A stretch of 64,000 nucleotides of DNA from Anodontia alba (GCA_964016985.1 OZ024823.1:108488476-108552475); one strand, 5' to 3'. Numbered from the stretch's first letter, positions 32,441 to 42,899 are shown. Translations and numbers: made by a program. The notes: generated by a model not told the origin, from the sequence alone.

Positions 32441-32751
32441 CGAGCTATAAGGGCTGTTATTTAATATTCAGGTATCAGTGGTTTTATTCTGCCTAGCATA
32501 CCATTAATGCCTAGTCTTTACCTAAACAAACCTTGACAAACAGTGTAGGCCCAGATCAGACACCACAGAATGCAGTGTCTGACCAGTGTCTGCACTGTTC
32601 TTCATAACATTATCATAAATATTCTGGCTCTTTTGGCTCCTTACTATACTTGTTTTCATGGAGAAATAAAAAAAAAAAATATTATTTTAATATCCCCTTC
32701 TTATCTGGAGCTATGTTCCATGGTTTGTTTGGATGCAGCATGTATTTGCTT

Positions 32752-35250
32752 TAACTCTTTTGGTGCCAAGTTTCAGACAAATATCTTATGCTTTTTTTTT
32801 TTTAGCTCACCTGAGCAAAAGCTCAGGGTGAGCTATTGTCATCTCCCGATGTCTGTCGTCCGTCAACGTCCGTCGTTCGTCGTCAACAATTAGTTTGTTA
32901 ACACTCTAGAGGCCACAGTTTTGACCCAATTTTGATTAAACTTGGTCAGAATGTTTGCCTCTATAAAATCTAGGTCAAGTTCGATACTGGGTTACTTGGG
33001 GTCAAAAACTAGGTCACCAGGTCAAATCAAAGGAAAAACTTGTTAACACTCTAGAGGTCATAGTTTTGACCCAATCTTGATGAAACTTGCTCAAAATGTT
33101 TGCCTCCATTAAATCTAGGTCAGGTTTGAAACTGGGTCACTTGGGGTCAAAAACTAGGTCACCAGGCCAGATCAGCAGAAAACCTTATTAACACTGTAGC
33201 GGTCACATTTTTGAAGCAATCATCATGAATCTTGCTCAGTATGTTTGTCTTGATGATTTCTAGGTTGTTCGAAACTGGGTCACTTGGGGTAAAAAACTAG
33301 GTCACCGGGCCAAATCAGCAGAAAACCTTGTTAACACTCTAGCGGTCACATTTTTGAAGCAGTCATCATGAATCTTGCTCAAAATGTTTGTCTTGATGAT
33401 TTCTAGGTCAAGTTCAAAACTGGGTCACTTGGAGTCAAAACCTAGGTCACCTGGCCAAATCAGCAGAAAACCTTGTTAACACTCTAGCGGTCACATTTTT
33501 CAAGCAATCATCATGAATCTTGCTCAAAATGTTTGTCTTGATGATTCTAGGTCAAGTTCGAAACTAGGTCACTTGGAGTCAAAAACTAGGTCACCGGGTC
33601 AAATCAGCAGAAAACCTTGTTAACACTCTAGCGGTCACATTTTTCAAGCAATCATCATGAATCTTGCTCAAAATGTTTGTCTTGATGATTTCTAGGTCAA
33701 ATTTGAAACTGGGTCACGTGGTGTCAAAAACTAGGTCACCAGGCCAAACCAGCAGAAAACCTTGTTAACACTCTAGCGGTCACATTTTTGAAGGAATAAT
33801 CATGAATCTTGCTCAAAATGTTTGTCTTGATGAGTTCTAGGATATGTTTGAAACTGGGTCACGTGAGGTCAAAAACTAGGTCACCGGGCCAAATCAGCGG
33901 AAAACCTTGTTAACACTCTAGCGGTCACATTTTTGAAGCAATCATCATGAATCTGGCTCAAAATGTTTGTCTTGATGGTTTCTAGGTAAAGTTCGAAACT
34001 GGAACACCTGGGTCAAAAACTAGGTCACCTGGCCAAATCAGCGTAAAATCTTGTTATCACTCTAGCGGTCACATTTTTGAAGCAATCATCGTGAATCTTG
34101 CTCAAAATGTTTGTCTTATTGAGTTCTAGGTCAAGTTTGAAACTGGGTCACTTGGAGTCAAAAACTAGGTCACCGGGCCAAATCAGCAGAAAACTTTGTT
34201 AACACTCTAGCGGTCACATTTTTTAAGCAATCATCATGAATCTTGCTCAAAATGTTTGTCTTGATGATTTTTAGGTCAGGTTCGAAACTGGGTCACCTGG
34301 GGTCAAAAACTAAGTCACCTGGCCAAATCAGCAGAATACCTTGTTAACACTCTAGCGGTCACATTTTTGAAGCAGTCATCATGAATCTTGCTCAAAATGT
34401 TTGTCTTGATGATTTCTAGGTCAAGTTTGAAACTGGGTCACATGGGGTCAAAAACTAGGTGACCTGGCCAAATCAGCAGAAAACTGTTAACACTCCAGAG
34501 GTCACATTTTTTGAAATAATCATCATAAATATTGCTCAAAATGTTTGTCTTGATGATTTCTAGGTCTAGTTTAAAACTGGGTCACTTGATACCAAAAACT
34601 AGTTCACCTGGCCAAATCAAAGGAAACCTTGTTGATGCTCTAGAGGTCACATGTTTGAAGTGATCATCATGAATCTTGCTCAAAATGTTTGTCTTGATGA
34701 TTTCAAGTTGATGTATAGTTTTCTGTCCAGTGACTCTCTTAAGTTTTTCCATTTAGGTCAGTTTCTCAGTAATTATTGGTCCTACAGAGTGGTATTTGGT
34801 ACTTGTGAAGTGTTTGTGTTTAGGTCAGTTTCTCAGTAACTATTGCTCCTACAGCCAGTGATACTTAGTACATGCATACATCTTAGCATGGCCTCTTGAG
34901 TGCAGTCATCCATATTTGACCTTGGCCTTTATTTCACAGTCCATTAGACATGCTACATTGTCTTACTTGTTAATATAATCATTTTGAACTTTGATCAGAA
35001 TGTTTGCCTTGATCAGTTCTAGATCAGGCTCTCAAAGTACTATGTTCCTCAGGTGAGCGTTACAGGGCCATCATGGCCCTCTTGTTTTAACTAACTATCG
35101 CTTGGAAATAGTTTTATATGTAAAATTGAAAGACTTAATGTCAAACAGCATAGATCCAGATGAGACGATTCATTATGAGCCATCTAATCTGGATCTACAC
35201 TGTTTACAAAGCCTATTATCATTGCCTATGGCAGTGAAAGAATTAAATAT
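32752..35250. mobile_element. Family L hairpin element split by T1
   Basis: The left piece 32752-32800 (AACTCTTTTGGTGCCAAGTT) and the right piece 35093-35250 (CTAACTATCGCTTGGAAATA to GGCAGTGAAAGAATTAAA) are contiguous in the intact L copy at 60833-61046. T1 fills the gap. Confidence 0.8.
32802..35092. mobile_element. T1: 2.3 kb element carrying a 144-base minisatellite
   Basis: Opens with TTTAGCTCACCTGAGC and ends CCTCAGGTGAGCGTTACAGG then CCCTCTTGTTTTAA; the GCTCACCTGAG/CTCAGGTGAGC ends are inverted. Inside, about 13 tandem units of roughly 144 bases (about 32896-34710) each contain CACTCTAGCGGTCACATTTT, CTCAAAATGTTTGTCTTGAT and several GGTCA half-sites. No ORF. It lies in intron 3 of the cystatin gene. 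Confidence 0.85.
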
Positions 35251-35559
35251 ATGGTATTGTGCTTTTTTTTTTTTTTAAAGTTGACATTTTTCTGTTTCTC
35301 CACAAAAATGAAAGTTGTGCTACTCAAAGTTGAAGATACATATGGAGTATCTATAGTACCCTAGTTAACATATTTGTGCCGAGTAGACTCTTCTACCTTA
35401 ACTCTTTGGACTGGTCCATTTCCAGTAAAAGGCATGTCTGGTTACTTTTATTATTACCATGTTTTAAAGAAATTCCTGTATTTAATGCAAACCATGTAGA
35501 CCCTGATCAGACACCACATTCTGCAGAGTCTGGTCTACACTGTCTGTGTCCCTTTATAG

Positions 35560-36884
35560 CAGGGCTTCCGTTAAGCGGACGTACGACGTATATTACGCCC
35601 TGAGATTGCCACCGGACGTCCAAATTGAACTTCAAAGACGTACCGCGGACTTCCGAAATTTCTTTTGTCCGTCTGAAATCGATACCCGAGACGTCCAAAA
35701 ATTGTCAAAAGGCCTGCCCACTTTTAACCAGTTGTATGATGTTTGCCCCGCCTACTTACCGGAAATTCGCTACCTGTGTTGACTGAGCTTTAAGGATGTC
35801 CCACTTTCCGCTTGGGGGAGTTTTATTGACAGCCGTGTCAAGCGTCGCGGCACCCTTTTGATGGCTACGTGATCACTGCATGTATTTGTCACGCGTGCTG
35901 AGTTGATTAATTGATGTTTTTATAATTAAATTTTCTACTGCGACCCCGAAAATATTCGTTGAAATTATATGAAGTCATTATTATTTTTTAATATTCACGT
36001 CTTAAAATCTTAAATTATTATTTTGCTAAGAACATGTGTCGTCTGCAATACTTCCGGGAATTGCCGAGTGAAATTCTATAAATAAATAAATAACAATTAT
36101 GCACAGAACGCAAATTGAAATCTATTCGAATTTTGAAGCTTACGTTTGTCATGACAACAAAAGCAATTTTTCAAATGAAAAGAAAACATATTTTTCGTCA
36201 AAATTTTCGAAAAACGCGTTTCTAAATGCGTAGCCTTGTTCCGGTTGCGCTATTTACCAGCGCGGAAATGACGCAAAGTGTCTGAATATATGCGATTTGC
36301 GATGGTTTTGCTTGCTTTTCTCCGCGAACGAACGTTTTGCTGTTGGTATTTCATCGAGAGCTGCCTTTAATTTGTTTGTTGTTGCACGAGTCGGCGCCAT
36401 TTTCCCGCAATTTTTGTAAAGTAAACAAGTCGTTCGCTCATGTTGATCAGCTTCAATCCGAACAAATATTTCATTAAATACATTTCTGCAAAATAATTTC
36501 AGCATAGTTTATTGTTAAGAAAACATGTTTTGGTTTTTTCCTTTCATGTATTTTCTTTTTTCTTTCTCTGGGCTTTGAAACGAATGCGAAGTTGTACCAA
36601 TGTTGATGCTTTCTCTAAGGTCCGACATACAAGTACAGGCTTTTCAAAAATATGTGATCGAATTTTAATAAGCGATAAGGACATTTTTAAAACACATCTA
36701 AGAGAAGCGTATATCATGATGATTCTGTGTGACACTGAAATAAGAACCTATGTTCTACTAAAGAAAGGGCAGACCGCCACAGCACGGAAAAAAGTGGGAC
36801 TTCCTAGATTTTCCTGTGGGACTTCCAAATTTGAGGGGTAGGAAGTCTGGGACTTCATGGGTCTGGAAGTTAATGGAAGCCCTG
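35560..36884. mobile_element. 1.3 kb TIR element with 6-base target duplication, hAT-like
   Basis: Terminal repeats CAGGGCTTCCGTTAA (left) and TTAATGGAAGCCCTG (right). Direct repeats TTATAG at 35554-35559 and 36885-36890. CAGGG ends recall hAT elements, although their target duplication is usually 8 bases. It is more CpG-rich than its surroundings. The minus-strand ORF at 36254-36505 (with KMAPTRATTNKLKAALDEIP) has no domain I recognise. In intron 3. Confidence 0.75.
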
Positions 36885-37225
36885 TTATAGGACACCAGGC
36901 ATAAATGGTTTAAGGTTTTGAGTATTTTGGCAATTTTTGCTATTTTTAACCACCCATGTCTGATGTAATTCGGTATCAGGATTTTTCCTTTAATGGAGAC
37001 AAAAATTACTGACATTTGGGTATTTACCTCATAATTTTAATTGTTTTTCAGAAATTTTAATTGGATAAATACCCCAAGAAGCAGCATATCTACAGTTTGT
37101 AAGGCACTAGTATCTAGAGAAATAGTTTTCTTGTTTTTTTTTTCCAAAACTTAGAAGTGCAATGTCTGGAGCTACGATGGTTTCAGACTGGTTACCTTTG
37201 TTATTTGATATATTTTCTTTACCAG

Positions 37226-37345
37226 GTTGTTTCTGGCATGAACTACAATGTCACAATGGAAGTTGGAACCTCAACCTGCTTGAAGTCAGCTTGGAAAGCT
37301 GGTCTCACTGCTCAAGATTGTCCACTTGATGCCAATATGGGCACG
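37226..37345 (+). CDS. Two-domain cystatin, exon 4
   Basis: 40 codons (residues 161-200) between acceptor TTTTCTTTACCAG and donor GTAAGT, phase 0. With Gln160 it forms QVVSG (160-164), the exact QxVxG inhibitory loop of domain 2, followed by MNYNVTMEVGTSTC. Cys178 and Cys192 sit where type 2 cystatins have their first disulfide. The intron before it cuts the loop after Gln, exactly as the intron between exons 1 and 2 does in domain 1, which points to internal duplication of a domain with its intron. Confidence 0.9.
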
Positions 37346-37369
37346 GTAAGTGATTCTTTCAGCAAACCA

Positions 37370-37570
37370 GAAGCATCCAGGTCACCAAGTGGTTAGTGCT
37401 CCCAACTTCGGAACATGAGGTCCTGGGTTTGAATCCCCCAAGAGGTCGAGTTCAGCTCTTGATTGTATGCTTTTTCATTGCACAGAACCTTTCATTATCA
37501 CCTTTTCATCTATTTAATATGACTTAAATAACGTTGAAAGGGACACAAAACACCAAGCCATCATCATCTC
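37370..37570 (+). mobile_element. SINE2, copy 2
   Basis: A box region AGGTCACCAAGTGGTTAGTG, B box GGTTTGAATCC, tail CCATCATCATC. It begins about 25 bases after the exon 4 donor, at the very start of intron 4. Confidence 0.78.
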
Positions 37571-37693
37571 TCAATCAGCAGTGTCAAGCTGATAGAAATT
37601 CAGTAGTATCTGGAACTAGTAAGGGGACAGAATACACTTTCAAGGGAGGCAGCTCTGTCAGGTGTGTTGTGCCACCCTTCTGAAAAGGGGTCT

Positions 37694-37911
37694 ACGGTAA
37701 ATTCCTAAAATTTGGAACACTTCAATCCATTCTCTTGAGGCCTAATTTTTGCTTTTTATGCAGTTGTTTCTTAAAATACTTAGTGGAATGGCAGACAGTG
37801 TAGACCCTGATCAGACTGCTCCTTCAGGAGCAGTCTGATCTGGGTCTACACTGTTTGCATATGCAATTTTGTCAGGCACTTTGGTCTACGAAATTTTTAG
37901 GATAGTTACCA
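37694..37911. mobile_element. Family C hairpin element (C3)
   Basis: Outer ends GGTAAATTCCTAAAATTTGG and CGAAATTTTTAGGATAGTTACC are inverted; core stem GTAGACCCTGATCAGACTGC around TCCTTCAGGA. In intron 4. Confidence 0.83.
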
Positions 37912-38089
37912 TACTCTAATTGGAAAGACTTTGCTTCCAATTCTGTCAGATTTGTTTTGTTCCCCTTTTGAAAAGGGGTCTTGGGAACAAATTCTTTCCT
38001 TTTAGAATAGACCCCTAGTAGTACCCAACATGCTAAAGGTTAACTAATACCAAAACTAAAGAACAACACTGTAGTGTATTTTAACATTT

Positions 38090-38250
38090 AGCATGCTAGG
38101 CAAAAAATTTAGCAGGGAACATTTTGAAACTTTTTTCTCATTTGTCTTAGAAAATAGGGTTTGTCATTTCATGCAAATTTTCTTGTATGTTGTTAACTCT
38201 CATGAAATATCAAACCCTATAGTCTGAGTAAAATAAGAAAAAAATATTAA
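38090..38250. repeat. Family E hairpin (degraded)
   Basis: Arms AATAGGGTTTGTCATTTCAT and ATGAAATATCAAACCCTATA; the loop region has diverged. In intron 4. Confidence 0.7.
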
Positions 38251-38419
38251 GAAGAAGGGGTAAACAATAGAATGAACCAACAAAAGTACCTTTAACATGT
38301 TGTTTATTATGATCGACATGTTTCGGTATATATTCAATACCTATTTCAAATATAATATTGGTGGTTGTCTGCTGAATTTACCCAGCAAATGATAATGGTT
38401 AATCTGCAAGTAAGTTAAT

Positions 38420-38765
38420 GAGTCATGTCATACCAGAGAGTGGTCAGCACAGCTTCACAGTCTGAGTTTTATCTGTGGCATGTGGAGGTGGTTGGGTGTG
38501 GTAAAAGTGTCTTGTATCATACGTCAACGGGGGTCCAAATGATATTGGCTTACAGTTGGGCAAGGCTTGCTATCCTTGTCACAGGTAAGGGAGAGGGGAT
38601 TGTTTTTATTTCTTCTGTTTCTTCACTTCCATTCCTGTTCCTCTTTCTTCCCTGTCCCTCTTTCATCTCCCCTACTATCTCTTCAATCTCTTTTCTCCCT
38701 TTCTCTGGGAGATGACACAAAATGACCCACAAGGGTTGACATGTCATTAAACCCCAACACAATCA
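38420..38765 (+). mobile_element. Dispersed repeat V, copy 2
   Basis: Plus-strand counterpart of 6125-6445. Head GGAGGTGGTTGGGTGTGG, pyrimidine-rich centre, tail AACCCCAACACAATCAATC. In intron 4. Confidence 0.68.
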
Positions 38766-38809
38766 ATCTGTGGTGTGCATACATTATACAGTATCTCATA
38801 GTTTCAGAC

Positions 38810-39300
38810 AACGCATTTTTTCAACCCAAAAGTCATAATATTTCTCTTGTTTCTCCATAAATGCATATGTTGTGGTACAATCTACTCTCGTTATCTCCAA
38901 GTTCAAGGGACTCTCTGAAATACTTCGAGATATCCGTACCTCGACATATCAGATTTACTAATTGAGGAAAAAAATAAATTGAACAACCACATTTTACAAA
39001 TGAATATGTCATTTGACCCCTGAAGTTAGAGATTGAAAATATTGTGGAAAAGAGGAGAAATTACTGAAGAAAACTCCTCTTTTCTACAAGATTTTATCGC
39101 CTGTTGTTAGATTCCATGTTAAAACAGGGACCAGATTTTCACTTTATTCGAGCTAAGCGAAGTCAAGATAACGAGTTGACTGTACTTGGTACTCATTAAA
39201 AGTGCTGAGGTGCTTCTAATGAGTATATACAACATATGTTTTTTGGAGAAATAACAAAAAATATCTTTATACCCCCTCTTATCCAAAGCTATTAGTATCC
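38810..39300. mobile_element. Family D hairpin split by a Tigger-like element (F)
   Basis: D arms CTTGTTTCTCCATAAATGCA...TTGTGG (left) and TGGTACTCATTAAAAGTGCT...TTTGGAGAAATAA (right) are separated by 38876-39184. The inserted piece starts TACAATCTACTCTCGTTATC and ends AGATAACGAGTTGACTGTA, with TA at both ends: the form of pogo/Tigger-type MITEs. No transposase. Confidence 0.8.
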
Positions 39301-39301
39301 A

Positions 39302-39545
39302 GGGCCCTGTTGTTCAAAGCATTGTTAGCTTAACGAGCTTGTTAGTGGTCAAAATGTTAACTGTTCTAGTAAGTACAATATCTAATTCACAGGTATTTTT
39401 GCTGAAAAAATGTGAGTAGCTTTTGCAAATGCAAAAGCTACTCACATTTTTTCAGCAAAAATATTAGCATATATGCCATATTTGATGATCAAAGATTTAA
39501 CAAATCGTTAACTAACGACATTGTTAGTTTTGAACAACTGGGCCC
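39302..39545. mobile_element. Family A hairpin element, copy 4
   Basis: GGGCCCTGTTGTTCAAAGC to TTTGAACAACTGGGCCC. Inner stem GAGTAGCTTTTGCAAATGCA. It ends 68 bases before exon 5. Confidence 0.86.
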
Positions 39546-39613
39546 AGATATTTAGGGTGATTATTCTGTGAGAAGCCCTGGAATCTGATTTCTTGTTTGT
39601 CTTCTATTTACAG

Positions 39614-39697
39614 CCTATGATCATCAGCGCCGTAATCTATTCTCAACCTTGGACCAATACAATGAACATCAGCTTTTTCAACATGAAACAGAAGGCT
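39614..39697 (+). CDS. Two-domain cystatin, exon 5 (last exon identified)
   Basis: 28 codons (residues 201-228) between acceptor TTCTATTTACAG and donor GTAAGT, phase 0: PMIISAVIYSQPWTNTMNIS then FFNMKQKA. Pro212-Trp213 is the second inhibitory loop of cystatins, which contacts the primed side of papain-like proteases. The cysteines that normally bracket it are absent in domain 2. With this exon domain 2 is essentially complete, but there is no stop, so at least one more exon must follow. I could not identify it with confidence in the remaining 24 kb. Confidence 0.88.
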
Positions 39698-39920
39698 GTA
39701 AGTTGTTTAATCATTTGATTGATTTAACCCAGTATAAGGTACTGAGTCAAGGTCCTGCTTCAAGGAACATCCATTGGTTCCATTGATATCTTTTCAGCTG
39801 TTTGTAAGTCTTGACAAGCAAAAATATTTGCTCCCTCTTGCAAAGGTACACCACTCTGGCAGGAAAGATCTTTATTTTCTGGGGTTTGATTTACTTCTCA
39901 GAATGGGGCGACTTTGAAAT

Positions 39921-40146
39921 GAGCCAGCGCATGACAAAAACCAACAATAGAACTTGTGCAACCAGTGAAGACTCAGCTCAGCCTGTGCAGTCTGATCAGA
40001 TGCTTCACTGATCATGTGCCTTCCACAGCCTCTGGGCTATCCAAAGAGGGAAATGAGAATTTTTGCCGTACTGGGTGGATGTACATGCTGATCTGAGTCT
40101 ATGCTAGTTACAAAGGTCTTATTGTTGGTTTAGTTGTGCGCTGGCT
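39921..40146. mobile_element. Family J TIR element, short copy
   Basis: Ends AGCCAGCGCATGACAAAAAC and TTTAGTTGTGCGCTGGCTTA are inverted; internal CTCTGGGCTATCCAAAGAGG shared with the copy at 31626. Confidence 0.75.
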
Positions 40147-40170
40147 TAAATGAGAGGAAAATACTGATAT

Positions 40171-40310
40171 GATTATTCTGGGATAATTTTCTGCAGTTTA
40201 CCATAAAAAACGTTTTTTGTGGATACTCATTAGGAGTGCCTTGGCAAATGTTTTTATGGAGAAATAAGAAAAAATGTCTGAGAATTATCACCAAATACTC
40301 CTCCTTGACC
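40171..40310. repeat. Family D hairpin, right arm shortened
   Basis: GTGGATACTCATTAGGAGTG followed by TTTTTATGGAGAAATAAGAA; most of the right arm has been lost. The next 550 bases (40310-40860) hold no recognised feature. Confidence 0.6.
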
Positions 40311-40864
40311 AAAATTCTAGAATAACCCAAAAAGACAGCTTTGAATTTCATTTCTTTATACATGTAACTTGCCTATAAAAACAAAACATAAGAAAAATGC
40401 ATTTTTAAAAATAGAATTTTCCAATTAGTCGACTATAAAAAATCTTTCCAATCATCAGTCATAAGTTGCAAAAGTGACTTATGATCAGTTGTAATCGATC
40501 ATCAGTGGCAACACTAATTTCATCACAGCTTTGTCATGATGGAGACTGGACACACTTGATCGATTTTTCTCCATTTTTATGACTTCCTTTTTGCTTAACT
40601 GTACATCAAGCCCCTTTGAACATAATATACTATAGATAATCTTTAAAAGTTCAAAGGTATTCTCACAAACACCCAACATAGTATTTCATAGATAATATCT
40701 AAGAGATGGAATTGAGATTCTACACTTAGTTTATTGTGAATTCCTACAGTTCGGTTTCTGCCACCTTTAATGGATTTGATAAGATTCTTCTTGTGCTTGA
40801 TTTTGTTAGTCTGTATATAGCTAATATTTTCTACAGATTTCTTCCTGTGTGCATGGCTTATTTA

Positions 40865-41223
40865 TACAGTCAAACCTCAATATAGCTCCAATACAGATGG
40901 CTAGTTTACCATGCCTAATTTGAATTCGTTTTTGAATTCCTACAAAATTCTTCCAATAGCTCAAGAAAAAAAATATTTGGGGAAATTTTCTTATTTTGTC
41001 ATGAAATTGTATGTTGTGTGTACTAATTAGAATCATCTCATAGAGGTGATTCTAATGAGTACACTCAACATACCATTATTGTGTAGACCATCGAAAAGAT
41101 TTCCCTAAATTATCGTCATTTGCATCCTGGTGCCAGGATTAACCCTCAGTGGCTTGAACTACCCATATCTCAAACAAACTTCCACGGTCCCAAAGATGTT
41201 CGAGCCATTGGAGTTTGACTGTA
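40865..41223. mobile_element. Family H: pogo-type MITE with nested D hairpin
   Basis: Ends TACAGTCAAACCTCAATATA and ATTGGAGTTTGACTGTA, TA at both borders. A family D hairpin (about 40965-41085, ATCATCTCATAGAGGTGATT centre) sits inside. No transposase. Confidence 0.78.
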
Positions 41224-41417
41224 ATTCCAAAAGCTGCTGTATTTAGCCTAAATATTGAGACACCTTAATCTTTAACACACTTGTCCTAACATTTGAACAA
41301 GTTGATTTTACTACTTGCTGATGTGGCTAAAACTGCTGGATGAGTGGCAAACAGTATAGACTCTGATCAAATGTCACATTCTGTGTTTGAATATGCCTTG
41401 AAGGCACCTGCTTGCTT

Positions 41418-41628
41418 AACCCTTGTCCTGCTGAACCCGGATATACCCTGCCTTTACAAACAGTGTAGATCCAGATCAGTTGGCTTCTGAAGAAGCAAAC
41501 TGATCTGGATCTGCACTGTTTGCCATTAAGTGTGTGAATTTATAGCAACAATCCAGATCAAGTAATCTGATTGGCTGAAAATTAGAAATGGGTGTGGCAT
41601 CTTAATTTATTCAGCAGGACAAGGGTTA
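41418..41628. mobile_element. Family B hairpin element (B6), opposite orientation
   Basis: Starts TTAACCCTTGTCCTGCTGAA with the CCCGGATATACCC side first and ends TTCAGCAGGACAAGGGTTAA, so it is reversed relative to B2-B5. Confidence 0.88.
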
Positions 41629-41757
41629 AAGGACATATTATGAAAAGTACACATATTAGTGTTTTTGGCAGCATGTCACATTTTTATTTCTAGACATTAG
41701 CTTGAATGCAATGAGTTCTAAATATTGCTTTGCTAAAATTATATCACTAACACTCTT

Positions 41758-41968
41758 TACCCTTGCCATGCTGAATAAATTTAGATGCCATGCCCACTTC
41801 TACTTTTCAGCCAATCAGATTACTTAATCTTGGTAGTTTACACCAATTCATATACTTACGATAAACAGTGCAGAGCCAGATCAGTTGGTTTCTTCAGAAG
41901 CTACCTGACCTATATCTGCACTGTTTGCCAAGACATGGCCTATCCAGGTTCAGCAGGACAAGGGTTAA
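41758..41968. mobile_element. Family B hairpin element (B7)
   Basis: 130 bases after B6 and inverted relative to it. Stem CCAGATCAGTTGGTTTCTTC with several mismatches on the right arm. Confidence 0.83.
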
Positions 41969-42244
41969 CATTGCTTGGCTTTGTTTATATCACAAACACT
42001 CTTATTTACATTGTATTTATCAGTGACATGGTTACTACACCTCAGCTGTAGAAAGCACAGTTTGATCCATTTTTACATCGTTTTTGCATAATAAGGTATC
42101 TTATATTTGAGCTGCAACTTAAGAAATGTAGCTTAAGACTTGTACACTTTGCAAAGACTCAGATCAGCCTGCACAGTCTTACAGTCTGATCAGTCTTAGC
42201 TGTACACTTTTTGGATATAGCCTAGGATGTGTTTTTTCAGGCAT

Positions 42245-42420
42245 AACCTTTATCACTGTCTGGGAAAATTCAGCAGACAGCAAACTGATTACATTTCATA
42301 CAAATTGTCTCCTTAGGAAACAGTTTGCATCAAATGTCCAAGACCATTTTCTGGGGAAAATAAGAACATATTTCAAAATGTCATCTGCTGAAATGTTTAC
42401 CCAGCATGCTAAGTGCTAAG
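42245..42420. repeat. Family E hairpin
   Basis: Arms ACAAATTGTCTCCTTAGG and GAAACAGTTTGCATCAAATG; flanks CTGGGAAAATTCAGCAGAC and CATCTGCTGAAATGTTTACC are inverted. Confidence 0.75.
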
Positions 42421-42589
42421 ACTGATCAGAATCTGAGTATTTACTGGATTCACATGTCCCAATGTACATTTTCTCATTTTTTGGCTCACTTAACCCATTT
42501 AGTGCGTTGGACTATTCTACCTTAATTCTTTGGAAGGTCTGTTTCCTATATAAGGGGTGTCGGGTTAGTTTTTATTATTATCATGTGTT

Positions 42590-42700
42590 GTAGAAATTTC
42601 TGAACTCAATGCAAAGAGTGTAGATCCTGATTAGACACCGCATTCTGTGGCGTCTGATCTGGATCTGCACTGCTTGCTAATATCCCTTTTATGGGAGGCT
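42590..42700. repeat. Degenerate copy of the shared hairpin core
   Basis: GTGTAGATCCTGATTAGACA pairs with TCTGATCTGGATCTGCACTG around CCGCATTCTGTGG. Flanked by AGTGCGTTGGACTATTCTAC as at 35380. Confidence 0.6.
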
Positions 42701-42899
42701 AGGCATAAATAGTTGTTTGCATCACCATAGGCAAGCATTGAGATACAATATACATATATAAACATATATAACTTGCATTTCATTTGAATTAAATATCAAC
42801 AGAGAGTTTAAAATGAAATGGCAAGCCAAGTTTAGTTTACTGTGTAAAATAGCACTCTGGTCTGCTGCACCTTTAACCTAGTGGACTTGAATAGCAGCA

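Noticed and set aside
39799..39914. Possible final cystatin exon after the acceptor TTGATATCTTTTCAG (39 codons to a stop)
   Set aside because: The frame is open after exon 5 and the acceptor looks good, but the intron would be only about 100 bases where the others are 1.8-5.7 kb, the peptide has no cystatin feature, and the sequence runs into a repeat. Not listed as an exon.
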